Assembly (NCBI RefSeq): GCF_041435435.1
Contig: NZ_CP108494.1
Location: 5,180,501-5,244,500, forward strand
Source of the DNA: Streptomyces sp. NBC_01241
GTDB lineage: Bacteria; Actinomycetota; Actinomycetes; Streptomycetales; Streptomycetaceae
Direction: 5' to 3'
DNA: 64,000 bases
Shown here: piece by piece, positions 1 to 8,614 of the stretch
Layout: each line of letters opens with the position of its first letter
Position numbering within the stretch: the stretch's first letter is position 1
The notes under the pieces: generated by a model
What the model was told of the DNA's origin: nothing
Database searches by the model: none
What the model saw: only the letters and a program-made list of their open reading frames with translations
Made by a program: the position numbers and the translations under genes

Positions 1-838
1 GCTCCGTCACATCCAGCACCGCGTGCAGCCGCCCGCTCGTCAGCTCGGGCAGCAGCGCGCCCTCGTCGATGAGCGAACCCCGCGCCGTGTTGATCAGGGT
101 CGTCCCGGTCGCCATGGCCGACAACTGCGCCGCGCCGATCAGATGGTGCGTCTCGGGGAGCTGCGGCGCGTGCACCGAGACGACCGAGCTGCTCGCGCAC
201 AGCTCGTCGAGCGAGGTGAGCCGGACGCCGAGCCGCGCCGCCTCGGTGACGTCCACGTACGGGTCGTACAGCAGGACGTCCAGATCGAAGGGGCGCAGCA
301 GCTCGATCACCCGGCGGCCGATGCGCGAGGCGCCGATGATGCCGACCGTGCGGCGGTAGTTGCCGGTGCCGTCGAACTCCGCGAGCCAGTCGTGCTCGGT
401 GCGCAGCGCGCGGTAGCGGTCGGCGGAGTGCAGGACGCGCTTGTTCGCGAACAGGATCGCGGCGAGCGTGAATTCGGCGACCGGCAGCGCGTTGGCCCCG
501 GCCGCCGAGGTGACGGCGATCCCGCGCTCCCAGCAGGCGTCGGTGATGTGGTGCTTCACGGAACCGGCCGCGTGCACCACGGCCCGCAGCCGGGGAGCGG
601 CCGTCAGTACTTCGGCGCTGAGCGGCGTCGCGCCCCAGCAGGTGAACAGCACCTCGGCATCGGCGAGCGCGGCGGCCACCTCGGGCGTCGGGTCGGCCAG
701 GTCGTGGGCGACGAGGTGCGGGTCGGTGCGGGTGAGGGTGGCGAGGCGGGTGCGGTGGCGGTCGGTGAGGAGGCGGGCGGCGATGCCGGGGCCCATCGCG
801 AGCAGGGCGGCCGGCCGGTTGTCAGTGGCGTGGGGCAT
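1..838 (-). CDS. D-isomer-specific 2-hydroxyacid dehydrogenase (3' end outside window)
   Basis: Probably an NAD(P)-dependent oxidoreductase acting on a 2-hydroxy or 2-keto acid in the cytoplasm. About 279 N-terminal residues are visible; the C-terminus lies beyond the left edge. A Rossmann segment reads TVGIIGASRIGRRVIELL, followed by the acidic-ended strand LLYDPYVD. INTARGSLIDEGAL is the family signature around the active-site region. The start is the ATG at 838. An AGGAG lies 13 nt upstream, which is long, but no closer in-frame start is evident. It lies 35 bp after the second sugar permease on the same strand, so it is probably the last gene of that uptake operon and may act on the imported sugar acid. 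The exact substrate cannot be read from the sequence. Confidence 0.85.
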   Translation of the reverse strand, partial: MPHATDNRPAALLAMGPGIAARLLTDRHRTRLATLTRTDPHLVAHDLADPTPEVAAALADAEVLFTCWGATPLSAEVLTAAPRLRAVVHAAGSVKHHITDACWERGIAVTSAAGANALPVAEFTLAAILFANKRVLHSADRYRALRTEHDWLAEFDGTGNYRRTVGIIGASRIGRRVIELLRPFDLDVLLYDPYVDVTEAARLGVRLTSLDELCASSSVVSVHAPQLPETHHLIGAAQLSAMATGTTLINTARGSLIDEGALLPELTSGRLHAVLDVTE

Positions 839-873
839 GGTGGAACTCGTACTCCTCAGGGCTCGCGGTGAGG

Positions 874-1728
874 TCACTTGACGCTACCGGCGGTCAGTCC
901 GGCCTTCCAGTGCCGCTGCAGCGAGACGAAGGCGACGATCAGGGGGATGACGGCGAGGAGGGACCCGGTGACGACGAGTGGATAGAAGCTCGGCTCGCCG
1001 TGCGTGTTGGTGTTCCAGGAGTACAGACCGAGGCTCAGCGGGAAGAGCTTGCGGTCCGAGAGCATCACGAGAGGGAGGAAGAAGTTGTTCCAGATCGCGG
1101 TGAACTGGAAGAGGAAGACGGTCACGAAGCCCGGCATGACCATGCGCAGTCCGATGGACCAGAAGACGCGCAGCTCGCCGGCCCCGTCGATACGGGCGGC
1201 CTCCAGGGCCTCGTTCGGTATGTAGCCGGTGCTGAACACCCGGGCGAGATACACGCCGAACGGGTTGACGAGCACCGGGATCAGCACGGACCAGTAGGTG
1301 TTGACCAGGCCGGTCTTGGAGGCCAGGAGATACATCGGCAGGGCGAGCGCCGTGGTGGGGACGAGCACACCCATCAGCACGAGGCCGAACAGCTTCTCCT
1401 TGCCCCGGAATTCGTACTTGTCGAAGGCGTATCCCGCGGCGACGCAGATCAGCGAGCAGACGATCGCCCCGCCGCCCGCGTACATGAGGCTGTTGACGTA
1501 CCAGCGGAAGTAGATGCCGTCGCCGTAGGAGGCCAGGTTCGACAGGTTCTCGCCGAGGTTGAAGCCCTCGAAGGAGAAGGCATTGCCCGCGAGCAGACCG
1601 CCGGTGTCCTTCGTGGCGGCGGTGACCAGCCAGACGAGGGGGAAGAGCATGTAGACGACGGCGAGCAGGAGAAAGCCGTTGACGGCGGTCTTCGACATCC
1701 AGCGGCTGCGGGAGGCGGGGGAGTTCAT
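874..1728 (-). CDS. Carbohydrate ABC transporter permease (MalG type)
   Basis: Inner-membrane subunit of a family-1 sugar importer, 284 aa. There are about six hydrophobic segments, beginning with FLLLAVVYMLFPLVWLV near residue 20. The EAA loop that contacts the ATPase is visible as EAARIDGAGELRVFWSIGLR. The start ATG overlaps the stop of the upstream permease gene as ATGA, which indicates translational coupling. No ATPase gene is present in the cluster. Streptomyces importers of this class usually share the multitask ATPase MsiK encoded elsewhere, and that is inferred here. Confidence 0.93.
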   Translation of the reverse strand: MNSPASRSRWMSKTAVNGFLLLAVVYMLFPLVWLVTAATKDTGGLLAGNAFSFEGFNLGENLSNLASYGDGIYFRWYVNSLMYAGGGAIVCSLICVAAGYAFDKYEFRGKEKLFGLVLMGVLVPTTALALPMYLLASKTGLVNTYWSVLIPVLVNPFGVYLARVFSTGYIPNEALEAARIDGAGELRVFWSIGLRMVMPGFVTVFLFQFTAIWNNFFLPLVMLSDRKLFPLSLGLYSWNTNTHGEPSFYPLVVTGSLLAVIPLIVAFVSLQRHWKAGLTAGSVK

Positions 1729-2618
1729 GCTTTCTTGCCCTTCCGGCCGGTGAAGCGGGTGACGACGAAGGACAGCAGCGCGGCCGTGAGCGCCAGCAGG
1801 ATGGAGGCGGCCGCGGCGAGACCGTAGTCGTTGCGTTCGAAGGCCGCGGTGTACGCGTACATGTTCGGCGTCCAGGTGGAGGAGACGGCGGAACCGGTCC
1901 CCTTGTTGAGGATCAGCGGCTCGGTGAACAGCTGGAGCGAGCCGATGACCGTGAACAGCGCGACCATCACGACGGAGGCGCGGATCAGCGGAACCTTGAT
2001 GCTGAGCGCGATGCGCCAGGCACCGGCCCCGTCGACCGTCGCCGCTTCGAGCACGGAGCGGTCGATCGCCTGCAACGCGGCGTAGAAGATCACCATGTTG
2101 TAGCCGAGCCATTCCCACAGGGCGATGTTGACGATGGAGGGAAGGGCGCCTTCGGGGGAGAAGAAGTCGAAGCCGATCCCGCCGGACTCCATGGCGCTGA
2201 CCACCGGGCTGAGCTGGGGCGTGTAGAGGTATACCCAGATCAGCGCGGCGATGATGCCGGGCACGGCGTGCGGCAGGAAGAGCGCGAGCTGGAAGAACCG
2301 GCGGGCGCGGGCCAGCGTGGAGTCCAGCAGCAGGGCGAGGGCGAGGGCCCCGATGAGCAGCAGCGGAATGTAGAACAGGCAGTATCCGAGGAGTACGCCG
2401 AAGCCCTCGCGGAACGCCCGGTCGCCCAGGGCCGCCGTGTAGTTGTCGAGTCCGCTGAAGACGGTCTCGGTGCCGCCGAAGCCCAGGCCGGACTGTTTCT
2501 CGGTGAACAGGCTGAGCCAGACCGCGTATCCGATCGGCAGCACCATGACCGCGGTGAACAGTACGAAGAAGGGCCCCAGCAGGATGGCGGCGGCTCTGGT
2601 CGTCCGGGCGCGCTTCAT
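1725..2618 (-). CDS. Carbohydrate ABC transporter permease (MalF type)
   Basis: First membrane subunit of the same sugar importer, 297 aa, with about six membrane segments. The EAA loop reads LEAATVDGAGAWRIALSIKVP. The short cytoplasmic N-terminus MKRARTTRAA precedes the first helix ILLGPFFVLFTAVMVLPIGY. Its ATG overlaps the stop of the binding-protein gene (ATGA), and its own stop overlaps the next permease start. The three transporter genes are therefore coupled in the order binding protein, MalF, MalG. Confidence 0.93.
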   Translation of the reverse strand: MKRARTTRAAAILLGPFFVLFTAVMVLPIGYAVWLSLFTEKQSGLGFGGTETVFSGLDNYTAALGDRAFREGFGVLLGYCLFYIPLLLIGALALALLLDSTLARARRFFQLALFLPHAVPGIIAALIWVYLYTPQLSPVVSAMESGGIGFDFFSPEGALPSIVNIALWEWLGYNMVIFYAALQAIDRSVLEAATVDGAGAWRIALSIKVPLIRASVVMVALFTVIGSLQLFTEPLILNKGTGSAVSSTWTPNMYAYTAAFERNDYGLAAAASILLALTAALLSFVVTRFTGRKGKKA

Positions 2619-3946
2619 CAGTCTGCGTCCTCGACCTTCAGACCGCGCTTCTTCAGCTCGGCGACCGTGGCGTCGTGCCCGGCCTTCACGGCGTCCTTGA
2701 TGGTGGTGCCGCCGCTCGCGACCTTGCCGAACTGGTCCTTCATGGTGGTGTTCGTGGTGCCGGTCGTCGGGCCCCAGTTCCAGTTCTGGCCGATGGACGC
2801 GGCGGCGCCCTCGAACACCTGGTAGATGTCCTCGCCGCTGTAGAAGCCGGCGTCGAAGGACTTCTTCGCCACCGGGCGCAGGGCCGCCGCGGCCGGGAAG
2901 GCGCTCGAAGTGCCGGACTCGATGCGGGCCTTGATGCCTTCCTCGGTGGTCGACATCCAGGTGGCGAACTCGACCGCGGCCTCGGCCTTCTTGCTGGTCT
3001 TGGTCACCGCGAAGGTGGAGCCGCCGAGCATGCCGCTGGCCGGCTTGCCGTCCCAGTTGGGCATCGGGGCGACGGCCCACTTGCCGCTCTGCTCGGGCAG
3101 CGTGGCCTTGAGGACGCCCGCGCCCCAGGCGGCGCCGAGGTAGCCGACGGTGCCGCCGTTCTTGAGGGAGTTGGTCCACTCGGGGCTGAACGAGGCGTTG
3201 GCGCGGATCAGATCGTCGTCGAGCAGACCCTGCCAGTAGTCGGCGACCTTGTTGGTGGCCGCGTCGGCCGTGCTGACCTTCCAGGTGTCGCCCTCGGGCT
3301 TGTACCACTGGGCGCCGGCCTGCCAGGACATCGCCTGGAACGTGGTCGGGTCGTCGGGGAAGAAGGTGCCGATCCGAACCTTCTTGTCGGCCTTCTTGAT
3401 CTTCTCGGCGGCCTTGCGGAACTCGTCCCAGGTCTTGGGGACCTCGACGCCGTACTTCTCGAACAGGTCCTTGCGGTAGTAGAACGCCTGCGGCGAGGCG
3501 TCGAACGGGACGGCCCAGTTCTTGCCGCCGAGCGTCGTCAGCTCGACCGCCTGCGGCAGCAGCTTCTTCCTGATGTCCTCGGTGAAGTACTGGCCGATGT
3601 CCTGGAGCGCGCCCTGACTGACGTACTCCGGAAGCTGCGGGTACTCGATGGAGACCAGGTCGGGGGCGTTGCCTGCCTTGACCGCGTTGGAGATCTTGGC
3701 GTAGCCGCCCGCGTTGCCGGACGGGATCTCCTCGTACACCACCTTGATGTTCTTGTGCGAGGCGTTGAACGCGTCAACGACCTCCTTGGACCCCTTGGTC
3801 CAGCCCCAGAAGGTGATGCTGACGGGCTTGCCGTCGCTTCCGGCGGCGGCTTTGTCGTCGCCGCCGCCACCACAGGCCGTGAGAACGGCGAGGGCGGTGG
3901 CGGCGCCGACTACGGCGAGGGACGTTCTGCTCGAACTGCGGCTCAC
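2618..3946 (-). CDS. Sugar-binding lipoprotein of ABC transporter (family 1 SBP)
   Basis: Extracytoplasmic sugar receptor, 442 aa, anchored as a lipoprotein. The lipobox LTAC follows a hydrophobic segment near residue 20-25 and is followed by a glycine-rich linker. The mature domain begins VSITFWGWTKGSKEVVDAF and contains NAPDLVSIEYPQLPEY, typical of family 1 solute-binding proteins. I chose the GTG at 3946 because AGGAG lies 7 nt upstream. A TTG at 3964 in the same frame would add six residues and place the Shine-Dalgarno inside the gene. A promoter-like TTGACT-N18-AGGATC lies just upstream. First gene of the transporter operon; the ligand is unknown, and the neighbouring beta-helix protein suggests a polysaccharide breakdown product. 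Confidence 0.93.
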   Translation of the reverse strand: MSRSSSRTSLAVVGAATALAVLTACGGGGDDKAAAGSDGKPVSITFWGWTKGSKEVVDAFNASHKNIKVVYEEIPSGNAGGYAKISNAVKAGNAPDLVSIEYPQLPEYVSQGALQDIGQYFTEDIRKKLLPQAVELTTLGGKNWAVPFDASPQAFYYRKDLFEKYGVEVPKTWDEFRKAAEKIKKADKKVRIGTFFPDDPTTFQAMSWQAGAQWYKPEGDTWKVSTADAATNKVADYWQGLLDDDLIRANASFSPEWTNSLKNGGTVGYLGAAWGAGVLKATLPEQSGKWAVAPMPNWDGKPASGMLGGSTFAVTKTSKKAEAAVEFATWMSTTEEGIKARIESGTSSAFPAAAALRPVAKKSFDAGFYSGEDIYQVFEGAAASIGQNWNWGPTTGTTNTTMKDQFGKVASGGTTIKDAVKAGHDATVAELKKRGLKVEDAD

Positions 3947-3987
3947 AGCGAGGCTCCTGAACAAGCGACGACATTGGCGTTCGCCGT

Positions 3988-4017
3988 GATCCTTGGACCA
4001 GCCGTGACCGAAGTCAA
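3988..4017 (-). promoter_or_regulatory. Putative promoter of the sugar transporter operon
   Basis: On the minus strand TTGACT (4017-4012) and AGGATC (3993-3988) are separated by 18 bp. The promoter of the divergent beta-helix gene has nearly the same form (TTGACG-N18-AGGATT). Inferred from sequence only. Confidence 0.5.
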
Positions 4018-4032
4018 GAGCGAAAGAGCGTT

Positions 4033-4049
4033 TGATCGAAAAAAGATCA
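4033..4049. promoter_or_regulatory. Putative operator (TGATC-N7-GATCA)
   Basis: An inverted repeat TGATC-N7-GATCA that includes TGATCGAA, the reverse of the TTCGATCA motif found three more times at 5299-5353. It sits just upstream of the transporter promoter. Likely bound by the adjacent DeoR/LacI hybrid regulator; this is inference from motif sharing. Confidence 0.5.
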
Positions 4050-4115
4050 GAAAAGTTGCGTACGGAAGTGTGTGGAACGCCCTGCGTGAGGGAACGGGGG
4101 GTGCGCGCACTACGC

Positions 4116-5219
4116 CTACGAGAGGGGCGCTCCGCACGAGTCCCGGACCCGCAGCTGCGGCAGCAGCATCAGATGGCGCCGTGGTGCGCCCCCGCTCTGG
4201 CCGAGCCGCTCCACCAGCAGTTCCGTCGCGTGGCGGCCCACGTCGCGCTTGGGTGGTGCCACCGCCGTGAGCGGGGTGTCCGCGAGAGCCGCCACCTCGT
4301 CGTCGTAGGCGATCAGCGCCAGATCGTCCGGCACCCGTACGCCCAGCTCGGCAAGGCGCTGCACGACCTGGATCGCGTCCACGTCGTTGTGGATCAGCGC
4401 CGCCGTCGCCACGCCCGAGTGGACCGCCTCGCGCAGCGCCCGCACGGCCTGGTCGAACCTGTCCGGAGCGAGTTCGGCCGGTACGGACTCGATCACGTCC
4501 TGCGGCGCGCGCAGACCGAGCACGGCCAGGGCCTCCGCGTACCCGGACCGCACCGCGAGGGCGGTCGGCGAGTCCGCCCGGGCCATCAGGAGCGGCGCCC
4601 CGTGCCCGAGATCCACCAGGTGGCGAACGGCGAGCAGCACCCCGTGCGCATGGTCCGAGCAGACCCGGTCCAGGCCGTCCAGCGGGGAGCCGGCGGTGGG
4701 CCTGCGCTCCAGCAGGACGGTCGGCACGGGCAGTGAGGCGATCCAGTCGCCGAACGCGGCGGGGTCGCCGGGGTGCTGCCAGCCCGGTGCGATCAGCAGC
4801 CCCTCGGCGCCCGCGGAGAGCAGCCCCTCGGTGCGGGCCTGGTCCTCCTGCGGCCGGTAGTCGGAGATCCGCAGGATCAGCCGGGCACCCGCCCCGGCGG
4901 CCGCCTCATGGGCCCCGCGGATGACCTCGGAGAAGTAGTACGTCGACGAGGGCGCGAGCATGCCGAGAACCAGGCCGCTGCCGCTGCCGCTGCCGCTGCC
5001 GCTGCCGCCGGGCCCCGCGGCGGAGGCGGCGTCCTGCGGCCAGGACACCGAGCCGTGGACCCGGTCGAGCAGGCCCCGGCCGGCCAGCTCCTCCACGTCT
5101 CGGCGCACCGTGACGGCGGAGACCCCGAGCTGCGAGGCGAGCTCCGAGACCCGGGCTGAACCCCGCTCCCGTACCAGCCCCAGCAGGCGGTCATGACGTT
5201 CAGCAGCACTTTCGCGCAC
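4116..5219 (-). CDS. DeoR-type HTH / LacI-type sugar-sensing transcriptional regulator
   Basis: Transcription factor of 367 aa, probably a repressor of the adjacent sugar genes. Residues 1-60 form a DeoR-type helix-turn-helix (RVSELASQLGVSAVTVRRDVEEL). The remainder resembles the periplasmic-binding-protein fold of LacI regulators (for example LVLGMLAPSSTYYFSEVIRGA and the C-terminal DLALIAYDDEVAALADTPLT). The linker holds an alternating Gly-Ser tract (four GS pairs) encoded by a CCGCTG repeat. The start is GTG with GAGGGG 9 nt upstream. It is transcribed toward the transporter genes, and repeated TTCGATCA motifs flank both targets. The fusion of a DeoR head to a LacI body is a known but minority architecture. 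Confidence 0.88.
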   Translation of the reverse strand: MRESAAERHDRLLGLVRERGSARVSELASQLGVSAVTVRRDVEELAGRGLLDRVHGSVSWPQDAASAAGPGGSGSGSGSGSGLVLGMLAPSSTYYFSEVIRGAHEAAAGAGARLILRISDYRPQEDQARTEGLLSAGAEGLLIAPGWQHPGDPAAFGDWIASLPVPTVLLERRPTAGSPLDGLDRVCSDHAHGVLLAVRHLVDLGHGAPLLMARADSPTALAVRSGYAEALAVLGLRAPQDVIESVPAELAPDRFDQAVRALREAVHSGVATAALIHNDVDAIQVVQRLAELGVRVPDDLALIAYDDEVAALADTPLTAVAPPKRDVGRHATELLVERLGQSGGAPRRHLMLLPQLRVRDSCGAPLS

Positions 5220-5298
5220 GGCAGCAGTCCCCTCGCAGTGTGTGGCCCGGCCCCCGGTCCGGCCGGTGCCGGGGCTGTGGTCCGACCCTAGACCAACG

Positions 5299-5324
5299 TG
5301 ATCGAACGATGGGAATTTCGATCA
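5299..5324. promoter_or_regulatory. Putative operator, perfect TGATCGAA-N10-TTCGATCA inverted repeat
   Basis: Two perfect 8-bp inverted arms sit in the divergent region between the hybrid regulator and the beta-helix gene. Another TTCGATCA lies at 5346-5353 and a related site at 4033-4049. Placement suggests autoregulation and control of both divergent units. Confidence 0.6.
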
Positions 5325-5339
5325 TTCAAACGTAATCCA

Positions 5340-5369
5340 TTGACGTTCGATCAATCCGAGTCCAGGATT
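5340..5369 (+). promoter_or_regulatory. Putative promoter of the beta-helix gene with embedded operator half-site
   Basis: TTGACG (5340-5345) and AGGATT (5364-5369) are spaced by 18 bp. The third TTCGATCA motif (5346-5353) lies inside the spacer, where a bound repressor would block RNA polymerase. Confidence 0.5.
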
Positions 5370-5417
5370 CCGGCGATGCCGACTCGTCCCGTCCCTGACT
5401 GTTCGTACGGAGGAATT

Positions 5418-6950
5418 GTGAGACATCGCGTCACCGCTGCGACGCTGGCGGCCCTGACGGCCGCCGCCGGCCTGACCGCAACCGGCCAGAGCGCCGCGCA
5501 GGCAGCGGCACCCGCCGGCCGTGTCTTCCATGTCGACTGCGCGGCCGACCCGGCCGGCGCCACCGGCAGCAGACAGCACCCCTGGACCACGCTCGCCGAG
5601 GCCAACGCGCACACCTACGGCCCCGGTGACAGGCTGCTCTTCAAGCGCGGCGCCACCTGCACCGGCACCCTCGCCCCCACGGGCACCGGCTCCGCCCACG
5701 CCCCGTTCACCATCGCCGACTACGGCACCGGCCCGGCCCGCGCCAGGCTCGACGGCGCGGGCGCCCACGACGTCGTCCTGCTCTCCAACACGCAGTACGT
5801 GCACCTCAAGGCCCTGGAGATCACCAACGCGGACAACCCCGGCAGCGAGCGCAACGGCGTCCGCCTCCGCCTCACCGACTACGGCGTCGCCCGTGGCTTC
5901 GACATCTCCGGCCTCTACATCCACGATGTGCGCGGCGGCGACTACAAGACGGTGTCCGGCTCCAGCGCGATCCACATCGCGGTCGAGGGCAAGGCGAAGG
6001 CCAGCTGGTACGACGGCCTGGACGTCGGGCACAACCGCATCGAGGACGTCGACCGCGAGGGCATCTACTTCAAGTCGACCTTCTCCAAGCGTGATCTGGT
6101 AGGCGAGCAGCAGGACCCGAACGTCTACCCGGGGGAGTGGACACCCAGCACCGGCGTCCGTATCCACCACAACACGCTGAAGTCCCTGGCGGGCGACGGC
6201 ATGAAGCTCGACACCACCAGCGGTGCCCGCGTCGACCACAACCGGGTCGACGGCTTCCAGCTCCGCTCGCCCTCCGCCAACGCGGGCATCTGGACCTTCA
6301 ACACCGACGACACGACCGTCGAGTACAACGAGGTCTCGGGCGGCGGCAACACCCACGACGGGATGTCCTTCGACGCGGACGGCGCCTCGCAGAACACCGT
6401 CTTCCAGTACAACTACAGCCACGACAACAAGGGCGGCTTCCTGCTGATCTGCCCGTACAGCGGCGCCAAGACCATCGGCACGGTCGCCCGCTACAACGTC
6501 AGCCGCAACGACGGCGCCCGCCTGATCCAGAACTGCTGGGGCCCGATCCTCGACACGAAGATCCACAACAACACCTTCCAGAACAAGGAGCAGATCCCCG
6601 GCTATCTCGTCCAGGACGACGCCGGCAGCCCCGCCACCACCCAGCACGAACTGTCCATCCGGAACAACATCTTCGTGAGCGAGGGCACCGGCGGCTACGC
6701 GTTCAAGAACCCGACGCCCGGGCTCTCCTTCGACCACAACGCCTTCTACGGCATAGAGATGACCCGCCCCGACCCCGGTGGCATCACGGCCGACCCGAAG
6801 CTCCGCGCGGACTTCAGGCTCGGCGCGGGCTCGCCCGCCCTGGCCGCCGGAGCCGTCATCGAGAACAACGGGGGCAGGGACTACTTCGGCAAGAAGCTGA
6901 CGCCCGGCGCCCCCAACATCGGCGCCTACGCGGGCCACGGGGTGCACTGA
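5418..6950 (+). CDS. Secreted right-handed parallel beta-helix protein (polysaccharide lyase/hydrolase-like)
   Basis: Secreted protein of 510 aa. A twin-arginine-free signal peptide ends around AQAAA. The body is a chain of beta-helix coils seen as repeated short strands with NN or HNN turns (HNRIEDVDREGIYFKS, HHNTLKSLAGDGMKLD, YNEVSGGGNTHDGMSF), as in pectate lyase and polygalacturonase-like folds. The start is the GTG at 5418 with GGAGG six bases upstream. An in-frame ATG at 5298 would add 40 residues that cover the promoter and operator, and I rejected it. It is divergent from a sugar importer and shares operator motifs with it, so it probably releases the oligosaccharide that is imported. 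Catalytic residues and substrate cannot be named with confidence. Confidence 0.85.
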   Translation: MRHRVTAATLAALTAAAGLTATGQSAAQAAAPAGRVFHVDCAADPAGATGSRQHPWTTLAEANAHTYGPGDRLLFKRGATCTGTLAPTGTGSAHAPFTIADYGTGPARARLDGAGAHDVVLLSNTQYVHLKALEITNADNPGSERNGVRLRLTDYGVARGFDISGLYIHDVRGGDYKTVSGSSAIHIAVEGKAKASWYDGLDVGHNRIEDVDREGIYFKSTFSKRDLVGEQQDPNVYPGEWTPSTGVRIHHNTLKSLAGDGMKLDTTSGARVDHNRVDGFQLRSPSANAGIWTFNTDDTTVEYNEVSGGGNTHDGMSFDADGASQNTVFQYNYSHDNKGGFLLICPYSGAKTIGTVARYNVSRNDGARLIQNCWGPILDTKIHNNTFQNKEQIPGYLVQDDAGSPATTQHELSIRNNIFVSEGTGGYAFKNPTPGLSFDHNAFYGIEMTRPDPGGITADPKLRADFRLGAGSPALAAGAVIENNGGRDYFGKKLTPGAPNIGAYAGHGVH

Positions 6951-6988
6951 CCGCGCACCCGGCAGCCGCGCACCCGTCGACCGACCAC

Positions 6989-7762
6989 TCATTGAGGACC
7001 GTACTTGCGGCCTGTCTTGGAGGTGACCCCTCCGAGCAGGCCGCGCGGCGTCACCTTCACGAGCCCCATCAGCACCTTGTAGCGGGGATCCGGGACGGAG
7101 AGGGACTTGCCGCGTGCCAGGTCCGCCAGGGCCGTCGCCACCAGCTTGTCCGCATCGAGCCACATCCAGCCCGGAATGTTGCCGGTCCCCATCCCGGCCC
7201 GCTGATGGAACTCCGTCCGTACGAAACCGGGGCACAGTGCCATCAGCCGCACCCCCGAACCGGCCAGGTCCTTCGCCGCGCCCTGGGTGAACTGCACGAC
7301 CCACGCCTTGGACGCGCCGTACGTCCCGCGCGGCACGAACGCTGCCACCGAGGCCACGTTGACGACCCCGCCCCGCCCGCGCTCGCGCATCCCGGCCGCG
7401 GCCGCCGAGGTCAGCCGCAGCACCGCCTCGCAGTGCACCTTCAGCATGTTCAGCTCATCGGCCATGGGCACATCCAGGTAGCTGCCCCTGTTGCCGAACC
7501 CGGCGTTGTTGACCAGCAGATCGACCGGCTGGTGACGATCCGTCAACCGGTCCTCGACCGCGGCGATCCCCTTGTCCTGTGACAGATCGGCCGTCAGCAC
7601 CTCGGCTTCGATGCCGTGCCGGTCGTGCAGTTCGGTCGCCTGCTCGCGCAGCCGCTCGGTGTCCCGGGCCACCAGCACCAGGTTGTGCCCGTCGGCCGCC
7701 AGCCGCCGCGCGAAGGCGGCCCCGATACCCGCGGTCGCGCCCGTAATCAGTGCAGTCGTCAT
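6989..7762 (-). CDS. Short-chain dehydrogenase/reductase (SDR)
   Basis: Cytoplasmic NAD(P)-dependent oxidoreductase, 257 aa. The classical SDR cofactor motif TGATAGIG is at residues 8-15, followed by NNAG and the catalytic Ser and Y-G-A-S-K in VASVAAFVPRGTYGASKAW. The start was set at the ATG at 7762 because the protein then opens directly into the first beta-strand. A GTG at 7771 would add three residues and cannot be excluded. It converges with the beta-helix gene with only 38 bp between stops. The substrate is unknown. Confidence 0.88.
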   Translation of the reverse strand: MTTALITGATAGIGAAFARRLAADGHNLVLVARDTERLREQATELHDRHGIEAEVLTADLSQDKGIAAVEDRLTDRHQPVDLLVNNAGFGNRGSYLDVPMADELNMLKVHCEAVLRLTSAAAAGMRERGRGGVVNVASVAAFVPRGTYGASKAWVVQFTQGAAKDLAGSGVRLMALCPGFVRTEFHQRAGMGTGNIPGWMWLDADKLVATALADLARGKSLSVPDPRYKVLMGLVKVTPRGLLGGVTSKTGRKYGPQ

Positions 7763-7831
7763 ACGCGGCACGTTAGTGCCTGTCCGCCGGCCGCGAACGG
7801 ACAGGCACCGTCGCCCCGCGGACCACCGCGA

Positions 7832-8533
7832 TCACTCGCGCGTGGCCTCCTTCTCCACATACTTCAGCGCGGCACGCAGCGACTCGGGATGCAGCGCTTC
7901 GCCCGCCGCGAGCAGCTTCGGGAGCAGCTCCCTTCGCGTCGTCGACGCCTGGAAGTCCAGCCGCACAGTGACGTCGTGGCCGGGCCGGTGCACGATCTCG
8001 ACCGGGTCGCCGGAGCGGATCTCACCCGGCTCGATCACCCGCAGATACGCCCCCGGGGCGGCCGCCTGCGTGAACCGCCGGACCCAGCCCTTCTCGTCGA
8101 GATGACCGGCGAACGTACGGCACGGAATCCGGCTCGACGCGACCTCCAGCACCAGATCGGGGCCGATCCGCCAGCGCTCGCCAATCCTCGCGCCGTTCAC
8201 GTCGAGACCGGTGGTTGTCAGGTTCTCGCCGAACGCGCCATTGGCGAGCGGGCGGCCGAGCACCCGCTCCCAGTCGTCGAGGTCCTCGCGGGCGAAGGCG
8301 TACACGGCCTGGTCGGAGCCGCCGTGATGACGCAGATCGCACACCGCGTCCCCGGCCAGGCCACTGCCCCCGGTGCCCTTGGGGCCGGGATCGGTGACGC
8401 GTACGGGTCCGTCGACCGGCTGCTTGCCGATCCCGGTCACGCCGCCGGCGGCGTCGGTGTACTCGACGACCTCCGGCCGCCCTGCGTTCACGGTCAACAG
8501 CTTCATCGGCTTCATCGAGTTCATCGGCTTCAT
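7832..8533 (-). CDS. MOSC domain-containing protein
   Basis: A 233-aa protein with the MOSC fold found in molybdenum-cofactor sulfurases and YiiM-like proteins. Visible features are DLRHHGGSDQAVYAFAREDLDDWE, FGENLTTTGLDV and the conserved Cys in SRIPCRTFAGHL. It may handle sulfur or Mo-cofactor-linked N-hydroxylated substrates, as YiiM does in E. coli. The start is uncertain: four in-frame ATGs occur in 30 bp through a short ATGAAGCCG-type repeat (8533, 8524, 8515, 8506), and none has a clear Shine-Dalgarno. It is divergent from a LysR gene 81 bp away, which may regulate it. Confidence 0.85.
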   Translation of the reverse strand: MKPMNSMKPMKLLTVNAGRPEVVEYTDAAGGVTGIGKQPVDGPVRVTDPGPKGTGGSGLAGDAVCDLRHHGGSDQAVYAFAREDLDDWERVLGRPLANGAFGENLTTTGLDVNGARIGERWRIGPDLVLEVASSRIPCRTFAGHLDEKGWVRRFTQAAAPGAYLRVIEPGEIRSGDPVEIVHRPGHDVTVRLDFQASTTRRELLPKLLAAGEALHPESLRAALKYVEKEATRE

Positions 8534-8614
8534 GCGGAGAACGCTAACCATCCCGCCCCCAAAGGTGCCTGCCAATAATTCGCGCCCAATCCAAGAGCGG
8601 CTTATGGTTGAAGG

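Noticed and set aside
819..841. TTGTCAGTG-N8-CATGGT as another PafBC promoter
   Set aside because: It lies inside the 5' end of the hydroxyacid dehydrogenase gene, points away from it, and has no gene downstream on that strand; chance match.
5298..5417. 40-residue N-terminal extension of the beta-helix protein
   Set aside because: It covers the promoter and operators and would hide the signal peptide; GTG at 5418 has a strong ribosome site.
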